From DASSFZ01 sp035693785 (GTDB lineage: Bacteria > Chloroflexota > Anaerolineae > Fen-1058): DNA of 12,414 bases. The position numbers and the translations under genes were made by a program. Numbering within the stretch: the stretch's first letter is position 1; each line of letters begins with the position of its first letter. The notes under the pieces are model-generated. The model made no database searches and was not told the origin of the DNA. It saw only the letters and a program-made list of their open reading frames with translations. Shown piece after piece: positions 5,620-12,104 of the stretch. The DNA is taken from positions 1-12,414 of the forward strand of contig DASSFZ010000188.1 of NCBI GenBank assembly GCA_035693785.1, read 5' to 3'.

Positions 5620-7179
5620 ATGACCTCCGCTTCCCTGTCACCTTCGCACGCTGCGCGTCGGATCAATCGCGTCGAGATGCGCGGAATCGTCAAGCGTTTC
5701 CCCGGCGTGATCGCCAACGCAGGCGTGACCTTCGACGCGAGCGCGGGCGAGGTGCACGCTCTGCTCGGCGAGAACGGCGCCGGCAAGAGCACGCTCATGC
5801 GGCAACTGTATGGCCTGTACCAGCCGGATGAGGGCGAAATCCTGATCGACGGGCGACCGCACGTCTTTCGCTCCCCGGCTGATGCCATCCGTGCCGGCAT
5901 CGGCATGATTCACCAGCATTTCATGCTCGTGCCGACGCTCACCGTGGCGGAGAACGTCGCACTGGGATTGCGCTCGTCGCGCGAGCCACTGCTCGATCTC
6001 GACAAGGTGTCGGCGCGCATCCGGGCGCTGGCACAGGCGTATGGCCTCAAGGTGGATCCGAATGCGACCATCTGGCAGCTGGCCGTTGGCGAACAACAGC
6101 GCGTCGAAATCGTGAAGGCGCTGTATCGGGGCGCAAGCCTGATCATCCTCGACGAGCCGACGGCGGTCCTGACGCCGCAGGAGGTGGACGATCTGTTTGT
6201 CACGTTGAGGCGCATGGCCGCAGAGGGTCACGCTCTGATTTTCATCTCGCACAAGCTTCACGAGGTCATGTCGATCAGCGATCGTGTGACAGTCCTGCGC
6301 GACGGGCGCGTGGTCGGCGCGCATCACACGCGCTCCGTCACCGGCAGCCAGTTGGCGCAAATGATGGTCGGCCGTGAGCTCAAGCCGCTCGCGGCCGCTG
6401 CGCGAGAATCACGCGCCGGAGACGTGCGACTGAAGGTCGAGTCGCTGCGCGCGCAAGGTGACCGCGGCACCGAAATGCTGCGGGGCGTCGGTCTGGAAGT
6501 TCGCGCCGGAGAGATCGTCGGCGTGGCCGGTGTCTCCGGTAACGGGCAGCGCGAGTTGGCCGAGTGCTTGGTCGGTCTGCGCAGACCGACCACCGGCCGC
6601 GTCTACCTGGATGATCGCGACATCACGGAGGCCTCGGCGCAGGCGCGGATGGCCGCCGGACAGGCCTACATTCCAGAAGAGCGCATGCGCGACGGCGTGA
6701 TCCGCGATTTCACTGTGCAGGAGAACCTGTTCCTGCGCGACCATGCCGCGCGGGATTACACGCGCGGCATCTTCATGAATTTCGGGGCGATGCGCGTGCG
6801 CGCCCGTGATCTGATCACCCGGTTCAACGTCAAGACGCCTCGCCTGGACACACCCGTGAAGAACTTGTCCGGCGGCAATATCCAGAAATTGATTTTGGCG
6901 CGCGAGCTGTCGCGGCAGCCGAAAGTGCTGATCGCTTCGCAGCCGACGCGCGGGGTGGACATCGGCGCAACAGAGTACATCCATCGACGTCTGCTCGAAC
7001 AGCGCGATGCCGGCACGGCTATCCTGCTCGTCTCGGAAGATCTCGAAGAGATCCAGGCGCTTTCGGACCGGATTGCCGTGATGTACGAAGGGCAGATCGT
7101 GGGCATCGCCGATCGAGGCCAGGCGACGCCGCAGGAACTGGGCCTACTGATGGCGGGCATCACGCGCACCAGCGTTTGA
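5620..7179 (+). CDS. BMP-family ABC importer, double-domain ATPase (YufO/NupO type)
   Basis: This 519-residue cytoplasmic protein has two fused ABC ATPase domains and powers the importer. Domain 1 has Walker A GENGAGKST (50-58), a Q-loop region near HQHFMLVP (98-105), the signature-like LAVGEQQRVEI (154-164), Walker B LIILDEP (174-180) and the switch histidine at 211 (ISHKLHE). Domain 2 has a degenerate Walker A GVSGNGQRE (304-312), a canonical LSGGNIQKL signature (416-424) and a Walker B in which the catalytic glutamate is replaced by glutamine (LIASQPTRGVD, 437-447). That pattern is normal for this family, where only one site is fully active. ATG 5620 is preferred over GTG 5596, which lies inside the hairpin arm; neither has a good Shine-Dalgarno sequence. 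It may serve both permease pairs. Confidence 0.92.
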   Translation: MTSASLSPSHAARRINRVEMRGIVKRFPGVIANAGVTFDASAGEVHALLGENGAGKSTLMRQLYGLYQPDEGEILIDGRPHVFRSPADAIRAGIGMIHQHFMLVPTLTVAENVALGLRSSREPLLDLDKVSARIRALAQAYGLKVDPNATIWQLAVGEQQRVEIVKALYRGASLIILDEPTAVLTPQEVDDLFVTLRRMAAEGHALIFISHKLHEVMSISDRVTVLRDGRVVGAHHTRSVTGSQLAQMMVGRELKPLAAAARESRAGDVRLKVESLRAQGDRGTEMLRGVGLEVRAGEIVGVAGVSGNGQRELAECLVGLRRPTTGRVYLDDRDITEASAQARMAAGQAYIPEERMRDGVIRDFTVQENLFLRDHAARDYTRGIFMNFGAMRVRARDLITRFNVKTPRLDTPVKNLSGGNIQKLILARELSRQPKVLIASQPTRGVDIGATEYIHRRLLEQRDAGTAILLVSEDLEEIQALSDRIAVMYEGQIVGIADRGQATPQELGLLMAGITRTSV

Positions 7180-7233
7180 ATCGCACGAAACGCGTATGAG
7201 CCAGGACCAGCGAAATACCGCTGAAAGGGGCGT

Positions 7234-8562
7234 ATGACTGACGTGCCTTTAGCTTCCGGTTCTCTATCCTATACATCTGAAGCTCAAGCATGCCTGAGCG
7301 CCGCCCGCGTCGAGGCGCAGGCGCGCCACGCGCCGCAGGTCGAGCCGGAGCACCTGCTGATGGCACTGCTCACACCTGCGTCCGGCGCGGTGTGGAATGC
7401 GTTGGTGGGAACGCTCGGCGATCCGGCGCCGCTGCGCAAACGCGCCGATGCGGCGCTATCGTCCCCGCCGATCGAGTCGGGCACGGGCGAGCCGCCGCCC
7501 AGTCATCGCCTGGAACGCGTGCTGCGCGACGCGGGAGATGCGGCGAAGTCGTCGGGAGCGCCGGTCGACACCCCGCATCTGCTCGTGGGGCTGCTCGACG
7601 AGGGCGGCGCTGCGGCCAACATTCTGCGCCAGGCCGGGATCGATGCGCGCCGGCTCCGGCTGTGGCTCAGAAAACCACCCGAGGTCTCGCAGACCACGCC
7701 CCCCTCCGCTACGCTGCGAGGGCAGGCGAGACCGCCGGTCGAAACACTCCGGAAGACACGCGCGCAGCCCGCACTGGATACACTTCCGCTGCGGCAGGCC
7801 CTTCCCCGTTTGATCGACTGGCGCGCCGTGCTGGCGCTGCTGGCCGTGCTTGCCATCGGCGCCTGGCTGGCGACGCAGCCGGACTACGGGACGGCAGGCG
7901 CGGTTTTCCTGGTCGTCGGCGGCTGGATCGTCAGCCTGTGCGCGCACGAATTCGCGCACGCGCTGGCCGCCGATCTCGGCGGCGACTACACCGCCCGCCA
8001 GAAGGGTTACCTCAGTTTCAACCCGCTTGCGTACACCCATCCCCTGCTCAGCATTGTGATGCCGCTGCTGTTCCTGCTGCTTGGAGGATTCGGGCTGCCG
8101 GGCGGCGCAGTATACGTCGAGACTCACCGGCTGCGCAGCCCCCGCTGGAGCAGCATCGTCTCGGCGGCCGGCCCGCTTGCGTCGATGCTCATGGCGTTAA
8201 TCTTTGCACTGCCCTTCCTGTTCTCGCTGGTCAGCGGCCTCCAAATCTATTTGGAGCCGACGCTGTGGGGCGCGCTGGCGGCCGTCGCCATGCTGAATGT
8301 CTCAGGCGTGTTGTTCAACCTGCTGCCCATTCCGCCGTTGGACGGGTTCGGCATCATCGCGCCCTGGCTACCGCCTGAGCTGCGCCAGCGGCTCAGCCTG
8401 TTCGGCTTTCTGGGGCTGTGGCTCGTGATCCTGGCCTTCTGGACCATTGAGCCGCTGAGCCAATCTTTCTGGAACGCGGTATATTCCATTCTTGAGATAT
8501 TCCGCATTGACCCGGGGCTTGCCGCCTATGGCATCTCGCGATTCATGTTCTGGCGTAGCTGA
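7234..8562 (+). CDS. Clp_N double repeat fused to site-2 (M50) intramembrane metalloprotease
   Basis: The 442-residue protein starts with two Clp N-terminal motifs, about residues 13-75 (core VEPEHLLMALL) and 90-145 (core VDTPHLLVGLLDEG). This fold lets ClpA/ClpC chaperones bind adaptors and substrates. A proline-rich linker (about 147-185) follows, then a YwhC-like M50 domain with about six hydrophobic segments. HEFAH (238-242) supplies two zinc ligands and the catalytic glutamate. GYLSFNPLAYTHP (258-270) matches the family GRxxxNPxxHxDP region, and NLLPIPPLDG (362-371) supplies the third ligand, D370. All key residues are present. The AAA+ ATPase part of Clp proteins is absent, so the Clp_N part probably acts as a cytoplasmic recognition module for membrane proteolysis. 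Part of the linker is encoded by a palindromic repeat (7683-7733). Start ATG 7234 has a weak AAAGGGG ahead. Substrate unknown. Confidence 0.88.
   Translation: MTDVPLASGSLSYTSEAQACLSAARVEAQARHAPQVEPEHLLMALLTPASGAVWNALVGTLGDPAPLRKRADAALSSPPIESGTGEPPPSHRLERVLRDAGDAAKSSGAPVDTPHLLVGLLDEGGAAANILRQAGIDARRLRLWLRKPPEVSQTTPPSATLRGQARPPVETLRKTRAQPALDTLPLRQALPRLIDWRAVLALLAVLAIGAWLATQPDYGTAGAVFLVVGGWIVSLCAHEFAHALAADLGGDYTARQKGYLSFNPLAYTHPLLSIVMPLLFLLLGGFGLPGGAVYVETHRLRSPRWSSIVSAAGPLASMLMALIFALPFLFSLVSGLQIYLEPTLWGALAAVAMLNVSGVLFNLLPIPPLDGFGIIAPWLPPELRQRLSLFGFLGLWLVILAFWTIEPLSQSFWNAVYSILEIFRIDPGLAAYGISRFMFWRS
7683..7733. repeat. Imperfect palindrome inside the linker of the Clp_N-M50 gene
   Basis: GGTCTCGC (7683-7690) is the reverse complement of 7726-7733, and an inner stem pairs CCCTC (7702-7706) with GAGGG (7718-7722). 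The 51-base element encodes residues of the proline/threonine-rich linker between the Clp_N and protease domains (around EVSQTTPPSATLRGQ). Its composition and inverted structure look like an intergenic repeat that became coding. No second copy lies in this window. Confidence 0.5.
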
Positions 8563-8565
8563 TCG

Positions 8566-8574
8566 TGTTACAAT
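8566..8574 (+). promoter_or_regulatory. Candidate extended -10 promoter for the toxin-antitoxin operon
   Basis: TGTTACAAT matches the extended -10 form TGnTATAAT at all but one position. It starts four bases after the protease stop codon. Transcription would begin near 8581, about 125 bases before the mntA start and directly before the two palindromes. No convincing -35 hexamer is visible, which is tolerated by extended -10 promoters. This is sequence resemblance only. Confidence 0.4.
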
Positions 8575-8585
8575 CAGTTCAGTTT

Positions 8586-8616
8586 CAACCGACGGTTGTC
8601 TCGCGTCGGACGCGAG
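8586..8616. promoter_or_regulatory. Two adjacent palindromes, candidate operators
   Basis: Two perfect odd palindromes sit one base apart. The first is CAACCG-A-CGGTTG (8586-8598) and the second is CTCGCGTC-G-GACGCGAG (8600-8616). They lie between the candidate -10 element and the mntA start. A repressor site used for autoregulation of the toxin-antitoxin operon is one reading. The second, GC-rich palindrome could also be a terminator stem for the protease gene, but it has no T-run after it. Confidence 0.5.
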
Positions 8617-8705
8617 GCGGTGGCAGACACTCTCGCCTGATACGCGTTCCGTCAGAGTCGGTTATTCTTTATTGGACTCTCTTGACGGTCGTGCGGAGAG
8701 CGACG

Positions 8706-9020
8706 ATGAACAATCTCAAGATCAATCTGCCTGAAGAGAAGGTCGCCAGTTTTTGCCGACGCTGGAAGATCACAGAACTTGCCCTGTTCGGTTCTGTGCT
8801 ACGTGACGATTTCGGACCAGACAGTGATGTCGATGTACTCGTCACCTTTGCACCCGACGCGCCGTGGAGCCTGGTGGATCATGTCACCATGCAGGACGAA
8901 CTGAAGCAAATCTTGCAGCGAAATGTGGACCTGATCAGCCGCCGGGGACTCGAACAGAGCCATAACTCGATTCGCCGGAAGGCAATTCTGAGCTCGGCAC
9001 AAGTGTTCTATGCAGCGTGA
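8706..9020 (+). CDS. mntA: MntA-type minimal nucleotidyltransferase antitoxin
   Basis: This 104-residue protein is a minimal nucleotidyltransferase. The hallmark LFGSVLRDDFGPDSDVDVLV (28-47) contains G29-S30 and the metal-binding pair D41 and D43 (SDVD). A third acidic residue is probably D75 in NVDLI. In studied MNT-HEPN pairs such enzymes add AMP units to a tyrosine of the HepT toxin and so switch it off. ATG 8706 is chosen because GGAG (8695-8698) lies seven bases before it. The same frame is open back to 8565, but the 47 extra residues would have no family counterpart. The end overlaps the hepT start by 11 bases, the usual tight coupling of such pairs. Size and motifs match the family well. 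Confidence 0.88.
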   Translation: MNNLKINLPEEKVASFCRRWKITELALFGSVLRDDFGPDSDVDVLVTFAPDAPWSLVDHVTMQDELKQILQRNVDLISRRGLEQSHNSIRRKAILSSAQVFYAA

Positions 9021-9351
9021 TCTTGCTTATCTGTCCGACATCTTGCAAGCGGCGCGCCTCGTGCAAGCCGGCACCCAGGGCATTACCGAGTCCGAGTTCT
9101 CCGACGACTGGATGCGCCAGTCCGCGATCATCCGGCAATTGGAGATAATCGGCGAAGCAACCAAGCATCTTTCCAGGGAGTTCAAGGCATCCCATCCGGA
9201 GATCTCCTGGAAAAGCGTCGCCGGTATGCGCGACGTCTTGATACATGCTTATGCTTCGGTCGATTTGAAGGAAGTCTGGAAAGCGGCAATCCGGGACATT
9301 CCTCAATTGATCAGGGTGATCGAGCCCTTATTGCCGCTATCCGGCGAATAG
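9010..9351 (+). CDS. hepT: HepT-type HEPN ribonuclease toxin
   Basis: This 113-residue, largely helical protein belongs to the HepT/DUF86 branch of HEPN ribonucleases. It carries the full active-site motif R-x4-H-x-Y as RDVLIHAY (R74, H79, Y81). In related systems the arginine and histidine cut RNA, and the tyrosine is the target of AMP addition by MntA. The motif is intact, so the toxin is predicted to be active. Translation starts at the ATG overlapping the last codons of mntA, which suggests that toxin is made only when antitoxin is translated. No gene for a third component is adjacent. The target RNA is not predictable from the sequence. Confidence 0.88.
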   Translation: MQRDLAYLSDILQAARLVQAGTQGITESEFSDDWMRQSAIIRQLEIIGEATKHLSREFKASHPEISWKSVAGMRDVLIHAYASVDLKEVWKAAIRDIPQLIRVIEPLLPLSGE

Positions 9352-9377
9352 CTGCGAGGCGCAGACTTTCGACTTCT
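9352..9377 (+). terminator. Weak terminator-like hairpin after hepT
   Basis: CTGCG (9352-9356) pairs with CGCAG (9360-9364) around AGG, and a pyrimidine-rich stretch with scattered T follows. The stem is short and the T-run broken, so termination would be weak at best. It starts one base after the hepT stop and ends at the next gene. Confidence 0.22.
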
Positions 9378-10265
9378 ATGTACCTAATCCGCCCCTGGCT
9401 GTACGTCGGGAAGTTCAACGAGACGCAAGACGACGATCTGCTCCGTCGCCGCGAGATCGGCGCGATGCTGCAGTTGGCCGACAGCGTGAAGCACGAGGGC
9501 ATCCCGTCGCTGTACGTTCCGGTCATGGACGGCGAGCCGCTGCCGCACGATATGCTGCGCATCGGCGTCGAGTTCGTGCGCCTGGAGAAGGCGCTCGGTC
9601 GCAACGTGCTCATCGCGTGCGGCGCGGGCATCAGCCGCTCGGCGGCGTTCACCGTCGCCGCGCTCAAAGAAGAAGAGGGCTTGAGCCTGCTGGACGCGTT
9701 CCGCGAGGTGCGGGCCAGGCATCCCCATGCCGTGCCGCATGCGGCGCTGTGGGAATCGATGTGTGAATATTATCGGGAGGACGTCCCTTACGCGAAGGTG
9801 CTTCAGGTCATATGGCCCGAGCTTGAACAAGGAGAGAAGAGCATGCCCCGTCCCGGCCATCCGAAATATCACACCGTCGGCGAGATCATGACCACCGAGG
9901 TCGCCACCGTGCCGGCGTCCATGCCGGTCGAGGACGCGCTGCGCCTGATGCGGCAGAGAGGCATTCACAGCGTGATCGTCGAGCCGGAGCAGCCCGGCGG
10001 CGCGTATGGCATCATGACCCAGCGAGACCTGCTTCGCAAGATCGTTGCCGCCGACCGGCCCCTCCTCAACGTCGCCGTGCGCGATCTAATGACCTCACCC
10101 CTGATCACCGTCTCGCCGGACACGACGATTCGCCAGTGCTCGATCATCATGCTCGACGCGAACATTCGCCGCGCGGCGGTGATGAAGGACGGCAAACTCG
10201 CCGGCATTATCAGCGACACGGACATCTTTCAGGCAGTCGAAGAGCGCGGCTGGGGACCGGATTGA
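9378..10265 (+). CDS. Dual-specificity phosphatase-like domain fused to a CBS pair
   Basis: The 295-residue protein begins with a DSP-like fold: YLIRPWLYVGKF (2-13), a possible general acid D51 in PVMDGEP, and the phosphate loop ACGAGISRS (80-88). The loop keeps the nucleophile C81 and R87 in the C-x5-R spacing, but the histidine normally before the cysteine is alanine (A80). Two CBS motifs follow (about 164-222 and 233-290). Each ends in a G-h-x-S/T-x-x-D nucleotide-binding signature, GIMTQRD and GIISDTD. A CBS pair usually senses adenosine nucleotides, so phosphatase activity may respond to energy state; this is inferred. The ATG at 9378 has no Shine-Dalgarno sequence, whereas an in-frame ATG at 9843 (residue 156, just before the CBS pair) has an excellent one. 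The protein substrate is unknown. Confidence 0.85.
   Translation: MYLIRPWLYVGKFNETQDDDLLRRREIGAMLQLADSVKHEGIPSLYVPVMDGEPLPHDMLRIGVEFVRLEKALGRNVLIACGAGISRSAAFTVAALKEEEGLSLLDAFREVRARHPHAVPHAALWESMCEYYREDVPYAKVLQVIWPELEQGEKSMPRPGHPKYHTVGEIMTTEVATVPASMPVEDALRLMRQRGIHSVIVEPEQPGGAYGIMTQRDLLRKIVAADRPLLNVAVRDLMTSPLITVSPDTTIRQCSIIMLDANIRRAAVMKDGKLAGIISDTDIFQAVEERGWGPD
9829..9845 (+). promoter_or_regulatory. Internal ribosome-binding site and start for a CBS-only product
   Basis: AAGGAG (9829-9834) stands eight bases before an in-frame ATG at 9843 (residue 156 of the phosphatase-CBS protein). Initiation there would give a 140-residue protein starting MPRPGHPKYHTVGEIM, the normal beginning of a free-standing CBS-pair protein. 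The motif is stronger than anything before the annotated start at 9378. Confidence 0.5.
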
Positions 10266-10320
10266 TCTCGGAACACGGACACGGCGGCCTTCATCCGCAG
10301 CATCGGCGTCCAAATGACCC

Positions 10321-10325
10321 AGGAG
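10321..10325 (+). promoter_or_regulatory. Ribosome-binding site that decides the rpiB start
   Basis: AGGAG lies six bases before the GTG at 10332. The ATG at 10314 is upstream of this motif and has no Shine-Dalgarno sequence of its own, so the GTG is the better start. Confidence 0.55.
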
Positions 10326-10331
10326 AATGCG

Positions 10332-10790
10332 GTGCGAATTGCGATGGGAGCAGACCACGGCGGGTTCGATTTGAAGAACGAGCTTGCCGCGCATTTGAAG
10401 ACGAGCGGGCACGACGTGGTTGATCTCGGCGCGCATGCTTACGACGCCGGTGACGACTATCCCGACTTCACCCGTCCCGTGGCCGAGGCGATCGCGAACG
10501 GAGAGGCAGAGCGGGGCATCATCGTATGCGGCAGCGGGGTAGGCGCGTCGATTGCTGCGAACAAAATCCGAGGCGTGCGCGCCGCGTTATGCCACGATAC
10601 GTACTCGGCCCGCCAGGGCGTCGAGCACGATGATATGAACGTGCTGTGCCTGGGCGCGCGCGTCATCGGCGTCGAGCTGGCGCGCGAGCTGGCGGCGGCG
10701 TTCGTCGGCGCGCGCTTCAGCGGCGAAGAGCGGCACGTCCGGCGCTTGAACAAAGTGCTCGCCATCGAGCGCGACGCGACGCGATCCTGA
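10332..10790 (+). CDS. rpiB: Ribose-5-phosphate isomerase B (RpiB/LacAB family)
   Basis: RpiB interconverts ribose 5-phosphate and ribulose 5-phosphate in the cytoplasm, part of the pentose phosphate pathway. The protein starts RIAMGADHGG, the classic family opening, with the substrate-binding D8 and H9. IVCGSGVGASIAANKIRGVRA contains the catalytic cysteine at residue 66, and YSARQGVEHDDMNVL contains H99. Both numbers coincide with the E. coli enzyme when GTG 10332 is used as start, which supports that choice. From there it has 152 residues, the usual size. ATG 10314, six codons upstream, is an alternative. E. coli has HND at H99 and this protein has HDD, which I regard as a tolerated variant. 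The tal gene follows after 13 bases, so the two are probably co-transcribed. Some family members act on other aldose phosphates. Confidence 0.92.
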   Translation: MRIAMGADHGGFDLKNELAAHLKTSGHDVVDLGAHAYDAGDDYPDFTRPVAEAIANGEAERGIIVCGSGVGASIAANKIRGVRAALCHDTYSARQGVEHDDMNVLCLGARVIGVELARELAAAFVGARFSGEERHVRRLNKVLAIERDATRS

Positions 10791-10803
10791 ACCGGGGACC
10801 CGC

Positions 10804-12099
10804 ATGACGACCAATCGTGTACAGGAACTGGCGAAGCTGGGCCAGAGCATCTGGTACGACAACATCAGCCGCAAGCTGCTCACGTCGGGCAGGCTGCACG
10901 AGCTTGTCGACGAAGGCTTGCTGGGCATGACGTCTAACCCCACTATCTTCGAAAAGGCGATCGCTGGAAGCCGTGACTACGACGGCGACCTGCGCCGGCT
11001 GGTCGCCAGCGGCGGGAGCGTCGAGGCGATCTACGATGCGCTGACGATCTCCGACGTGTCGGCCGCAGCCGACGAGCTGCGCCGCGTATACGACCGGACG
11101 AATGGGCGTGACGGCTACGTGAGCATCGAAGTGGCGCCGACCCTGGCGAACGACGCCGTGGGCACGATCGCCGACGCGCGCAGATTGTGGACAACGCTCG
11201 GCCGTCCCAACATCTTGGTCAAAGTGCCGGCCACGCGGCCCGGCCTCGGCGCGATCGAGCAGTTGTTGAGCGAAGGGATTAACGTCAACGTGACGCTGAT
11301 GTTCTCCATGACACACTACGAGGCTGTCACCGAGGCGCACATTCGCGGCCTCGAAGCGCGCGCGGCAGCCGGACGGCCGGTCGAGCGCGTCGCCTCGGTC
11401 GCGTCGTTCTTCGTCAGCCGCGTCGACACGATGGTCGACGCCATGCTCGAAGCGATCGTCCGCGACGAGGGGGCAGACGCCGGACTGGCCGCATCGCTCA
11501 TGGGCAAATCGGCAGTCGCCAACTCCAAGCTGGTGTACGAGCGTTTCAGGCAGATTTACGACGGCCCGCGCTTCGCGGGGCTGAAAGCGCGCGGTGCGCG
11601 CCTGCAACGCGTCCTGTGGGCCAGCACCAGCACTAAGAATCCGAACTACCCCGACACGCTGTACGTCGATACGCTCATCGGCCCCGACACGGTGAATACC
11701 GTCCCGCCGGAGACGTACGACGCGATACAAGATCACGCCTTCGTGCGGCGCAGTGTCGACCAGGACATGGACGCCGCGCGCAAGGTCGTGTCGGACCTGG
11801 CGCGGCTCGGCATTGACTTGAATCAGGTCGGCGAGCGGCTCTCTGCCGAGGGAGTGGAGAAGTTCACCCAGTCATACGAGCAGTTGCTTTCCACGATTGC
11901 GACAAAGCGCGACGCGCTGCTGGCCGAAATGACACCTGCACAGACGGGCGCGACGAAGCGCAAGCCCGCGGCGAAGAAAAAGGCGGCCAGGAAGCAGCTC
12001 GTCAGGAGAAAAGCAGCCGCCGCGAAACCTGCCGCCAAGAAAATGACCGGGCGGAAGCCGGCCGCGAAGAAGAAAACGACTGTGCGCCGAAAGAGGTGA
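10804..12099 (+). CDS. tal: Transaldolase with a histone-H1-like basic tail
   Basis: Transaldolase moves a dihydroxyacetone unit between sugar phosphates in the non-oxidative pentose phosphate pathway. This is the longer form typical of actinobacteria and relatives. It shows QSIWYDNISR (14-23, with active-site D19), TSNPTIFEKAI (43-53), the Schiff-base lysine K140 in ILVKVPAT, NVNVTLMFS (160-168), FFVSRVD (202-208) and WASTSTKNP (272-280). The enzyme domain ends near residue 378. The last 51 residues (381-431) hold 23 lysines and arginines, 13 alanines and no acidic residue, with three KPAAKK motifs. Such tails are known on histone-like and HU-type DNA-binding proteins and on some topoisomerases, not as part of a transaldolase. 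The frame continues cleanly into the tail, and the next gene starts five bases after the stop. Start ATG 10804 has GGGGA just ahead. Confidence 0.93.
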   Translation: MTTNRVQELAKLGQSIWYDNISRKLLTSGRLHELVDEGLLGMTSNPTIFEKAIAGSRDYDGDLRRLVASGGSVEAIYDALTISDVSAAADELRRVYDRTNGRDGYVSIEVAPTLANDAVGTIADARRLWTTLGRPNILVKVPATRPGLGAIEQLLSEGINVNVTLMFSMTHYEAVTEAHIRGLEARAAAGRPVERVASVASFFVSRVDTMVDAMLEAIVRDEGADAGLAASLMGKSAVANSKLVYERFRQIYDGPRFAGLKARGARLQRVLWASTSTKNPNYPDTLYVDTLIGPDTVNTVPPETYDAIQDHAFVRRSVDQDMDAARKVVSDLARLGIDLNQVGERLSAEGVEKFTQSYEQLLSTIATKRDALLAEMTPAQTGATKRKPAAKKKAARKQLVRRKAAAAKPAAKKMTGRKPAAKKKTTVRRKR

Positions 12100-12104
12100 G
12101 CAGC

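Noticed and set aside
4746..5906. Long open frame of 386 codons on the - strand across the binding-protein and ATPase genes
   Set aside because: It is antisense to two well-supported genes, has no recognisable domain, and long antisense frames are expected in GC-rich coding DNA.
6928..6960. Missing catalytic glutamate in the second Walker B of the ATPase (Q instead of E)
   Set aside because: This replacement is typical of the second ATPase domain in the BMP-family YufO/NupO type and is not a defect.
8565..8705. Upstream extension of mntA to 8565
   Set aside because: It would run through the promoter-like element and palindromes, adds residues not found in the family, and the ATG at 8706 has a good Shine-Dalgarno sequence.
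9307..9334. Possible promoter (TTGATC with TTATTG) before the phosphatase-CBS gene
   Set aside because: Both hexamers are poor and lie inside hepT; not better than background.
10717..11736. Long open frame of 339 codons on the - strand opposite tal and the end of rpiB
   Set aside because: It is a shadow of the transaldolase gene with arginine/histidine-rich low-complexity sequence and no family resemblance.
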